Made by a program: the position numbers and the translations under genes. From positions 1 to 64,000 of the forward strand of contig JAHCIQ010000004.1 of assembly GCA_026129135.1 (NCBI GenBank): a stretch of 64,000 nt of DNA. Direction: 5' to 3'. Positions within the stretch are counted from its first letter, which is position 1. Each line of letters opens with the position of its first letter. Below are positions 62,617 through 64,000 of this stretch, piece after piece. Origin of the DNA: Cyanobacteria bacterium TGS_CYA1. Its GTDB lineage: Bacteria > Cyanobacteriota > Vampirovibrionia > Obscuribacterales > Obscuribacteraceae. The notes under the pieces were generated by a model. That model ran no database searches, was not told the origin of the DNA, and worked only from the letters and a program-made list of their open reading frames with translations.

Positions 62617-63186
62617 ATGAACCAAATGAAAATCTTACATAAAAGACCGCGACGCAACCAGATTGGCGGCTCCAACATGGCTGAATTCGGGCCTGCGCTG
62701 ATTGTGTTTTTCCTGGTAACCTTGTTTCCCCTTATAAATTTTCTGGGATTCGCGATGGGTTCGGCTACCGCCTACATGGCTGCCAAACAATGCGCTAGCA
62801 GAGCATCGACCCAAGCCACATTTACTGACGCGCTTGCTGTAGTCCAGACCGAATCTGCCACTTTCGTCAATTCGGGACTGGGAAGATTTGCCAAAATGGT
62901 TCCCATCGGTGGGATAGGCGGAAGCGGCATCAATTTGACCATCGTTGCAACGCCCTATGGCGGCGGGACTGCAGTAACCAATGCAACTAATACCAAATTG
63001 GCTTCGGCTGCAACACCGGACACGAATACTTATGAGTACAAAGTTCAGGCAAGTTACAACATCGGACCCTTTATCAATTGCAGTCCTCTTCCCTGGATTG
63101 GTGGCATTCCCGGACTTGGACCACCCGCACCGATGACTTTTACCGCTACAGGCTCTGCCGAATTTCCTGAAGGCTTGAACCAGTAG
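62617..63186 (+). CDS. TadE-like pilus assembly protein
   Basis: The 189-residue protein has a short basic leader and a single N-terminal membrane helix (about 24-50), with MAEFGPALIVFFLVTLFPLI typical of TadE/TadG minor pseudopilins. The extracytoplasmic remainder is Gly/Thr/Ala-rich. TadE proteins help assemble Flp/Tad pili. It is followed by the Gln/Tyr-rich secreted protein, and no other tad gene is in the window. Confidence 0.8.
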   Translation: MNQMKILHKRPRRNQIGGSNMAEFGPALIVFFLVTLFPLINFLGFAMGSATAYMAAKQCASRASTQATFTDALAVVQTESATFVNSGLGRFAKMVPIGGIGGSGINLTIVATPYGGGTAVTNATNTKLASAATPDTNTYEYKVQASYNIGPFINCSPLPWIGGIPGLGPPAPMTFTATGSAEFPEGLNQ

Positions 63187-63206
63187 TAAATTCAAGGTTC
63201 TAGCTA

Positions 63207-63235
63207 TTGACAACCTTATAATGTATAACTATCCT
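63207..63235 (+). promoter_or_regulatory. Candidate promoter for the Gln/Tyr-rich gene
   Basis: TTGACA at 63207-63212 is followed by a 17-base spacer and TATCCT at 63230-63235. A TATAAT also occurs within the spacer (63217-63222). Transcription would start about 25 bases before GTG 63266. Confidence 0.4.
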
Positions 63236-63265
63236 TATGGTTATTACTAATTCGAAGCCTTTCAA

Positions 63266-64000
63266 GTGAAAACTAAAAGCTATTTACTGCTCGCATTAGC
63301 CGTCTGGTTTACGGTTCAGGCTCCGCTTTGGGCTCAAGGGCAGACTGACAATTATTTGAACAATGCCTGGGACACCAGTCAGGACAACGGTGGTTCGTCC
63401 ACTGCTGCACCCCAATATCAAAATCAGGCGCAAGACTATGCGCCCCAGCAGTATCAACAGCAATATCAACAGCAGCCGCAATACCAGCAGCAAGCCGGGC
63501 AGTATCAACAGCCCCAGCAAGCCGGGCAGTATCAACAGCCCCAGCAATATCAACAGCAGCCGCAATATCAACAACAGACTGGTCAGTATCAACAGCCTCA
63601 GCAATATCAAGATTCAAATTACTACGGACAAGCTCAATACAACTCAACTGCCACGCCGCAATCGACAGACTCTTATGTCGACTTGAGTCAGCAAAATGGT
63701 GCCAGCTCCCAGGTCACCGGAAGCTCTCAAACTGCCAGTGCAAACGATTATCAGGATTCTAGCAATTCTGGTGGTGGTGGACATCCCAAAATAAAAGGGG
63801 CAATGAGCGGTCTTGCCAAAATGGTTGGAGCTGGAGCCAGTGTGGCTGCGCCAATTGCTGGCATGTACATGATGAATAAAATGATGCAAAAACAGGGTTA
63901 TGGCTACGGAAGCGGTTATGGCTCAGGCTATGGATATGGTGGAATGCCTTACGGCTCAGCCTATGGCATGCCTTATGGTTCGGGCTACGGAATGCCTGGC
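63266..64000 (+). CDS. Exported Gln/Tyr-rich low-complexity protein (partial)
   Basis: A frame from GTG 63266 is open to the window edge (245 codons, 3' end missing). It begins with a signal peptide (about 1-24, ending PLWAQ). Residues about 45-125 are a prion-like region of Gln/Tyr/Pro repeats such as QQYQQQYQQQPQYQQQ, including two QAGQYQQPQ units. A Ser/Gly-rich linker, a hydrophobic MVGAGASVAAPIAGMYMM segment and Gly/Tyr repeats (GYGSGYGSGYG) follow. It is probably a secreted or surface-attached protein. The start has no strong ribosome-binding site. Confidence 0.8.
   Translation, partial: MKTKSYLLLALAVWFTVQAPLWAQGQTDNYLNNAWDTSQDNGGSSTAAPQYQNQAQDYAPQQYQQQYQQQPQYQQQAGQYQQPQQAGQYQQPQQYQQQPQYQQQTGQYQQPQQYQDSNYYGQAQYNSTATPQSTDSYVDLSQQNGASSQVTGSSQTASANDYQDSSNSGGGGHPKIKGAMSGLAKMVGAGASVAAPIAGMYMMNKMMQKQGYGYGSGYGSGYGYGGMPYGSAYGMPYGSGYGMPG

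Overview
The window looks like a chromosomal segment of a diderm, non-photosynthetic relative of the Cyanobacteria, most like the Candidatus Obscuribacter / Melainabacteria (Vampirovibrionia) group. This placement is an inference. It rests on a DevBCA-type ABC exporter, eukaryote-like Ser/Thr kinases with membrane or leucine-rich-repeat sensor domains, TadE-type pilin biogenesis, many secreted TPR or low-complexity proteins, and moderate base composition. About 66 protein genes and one tRNA are packed tightly. There is no rRNA operon, insertion sequence, prophage or CRISPR array, and no stretch above 300 bases without a candidate gene.

Layout. 0-5.5 kb: a secreted (GQ)n protein, then a translation block (rpsF-ssb-rpsR, tRNA-Leu(CAG), infC-rpmI-rplT, a SpoU-type RNA methyltransferase, tatC). 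5.5-16.4 kb: two polytopic membrane-TPR proteins (one with an HExxH site), a large GAF/GGDEF diguanylate cyclase, a HAD phosphatase, several exported proteins and a membrane M48 peptidase. 16.5-22.1 kb (minus strand): an LRR-carrying Ser/Thr kinase and a devBCA-tetR exporter operon. 22.3-31.5 kb: a zincin-like protein, etfBA plus ETF-quinone oxidoreductase, fabI, a threonine dehydrogenase-like enzyme and fabF. 31.7-38.8 kb: cobU, a UbiA-type prenyltransferase, def, a RapZ C-terminal-domain protein next to YvcK, a flavin reductase, a patatin, and two poorly supported small genes. 38.8-48.9 kb: a tail-anchored receiver-like protein, a glycan/envelope cluster (SGNH protein, sugar epimerase, ArnT/PMT-like transferase, GT2), asnB-like, and two tandem paralogous lipoproteins. 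48.9-56.2 kb: small membrane proteins, an HPF-cold-shock fusion, a ferritin-like / SelW-like / FKBP operon, a PilB-like protein without ATPase core and with Glu-Pro tracts, and envelope proteins. 56.3-60.9 kb: a translationally coupled operon of thioredoxin-like protein, small membrane protein, membrane Ser/Thr kinase, histidine kinase and NarL-type regulator. 60.9-64 kb: a LysM-like protein, a Dnmt2-type methyltransferase, a TadE-like protein, and the start of a Gln/Tyr-rich secreted protein that runs off the end.

The most notable signals are these. (1) An SelW/Rdx-family gene at 51684-51917 has an in-frame TGA at the CxxU position, followed by a hairpin that fits bacterial SECIS rules. (2) A bacterial Dnmt2 (tRNA C38 methyltransferase family) homologue lies at 61688-62563. 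(3) The thioredoxin / Ser-Thr kinase / two-component operon combines two phospho-signalling chemistries in one coupled transcript. (4) A PilB-like scaffold has lost its ATPase core and carries four independently expanded Glu-Pro repeats.
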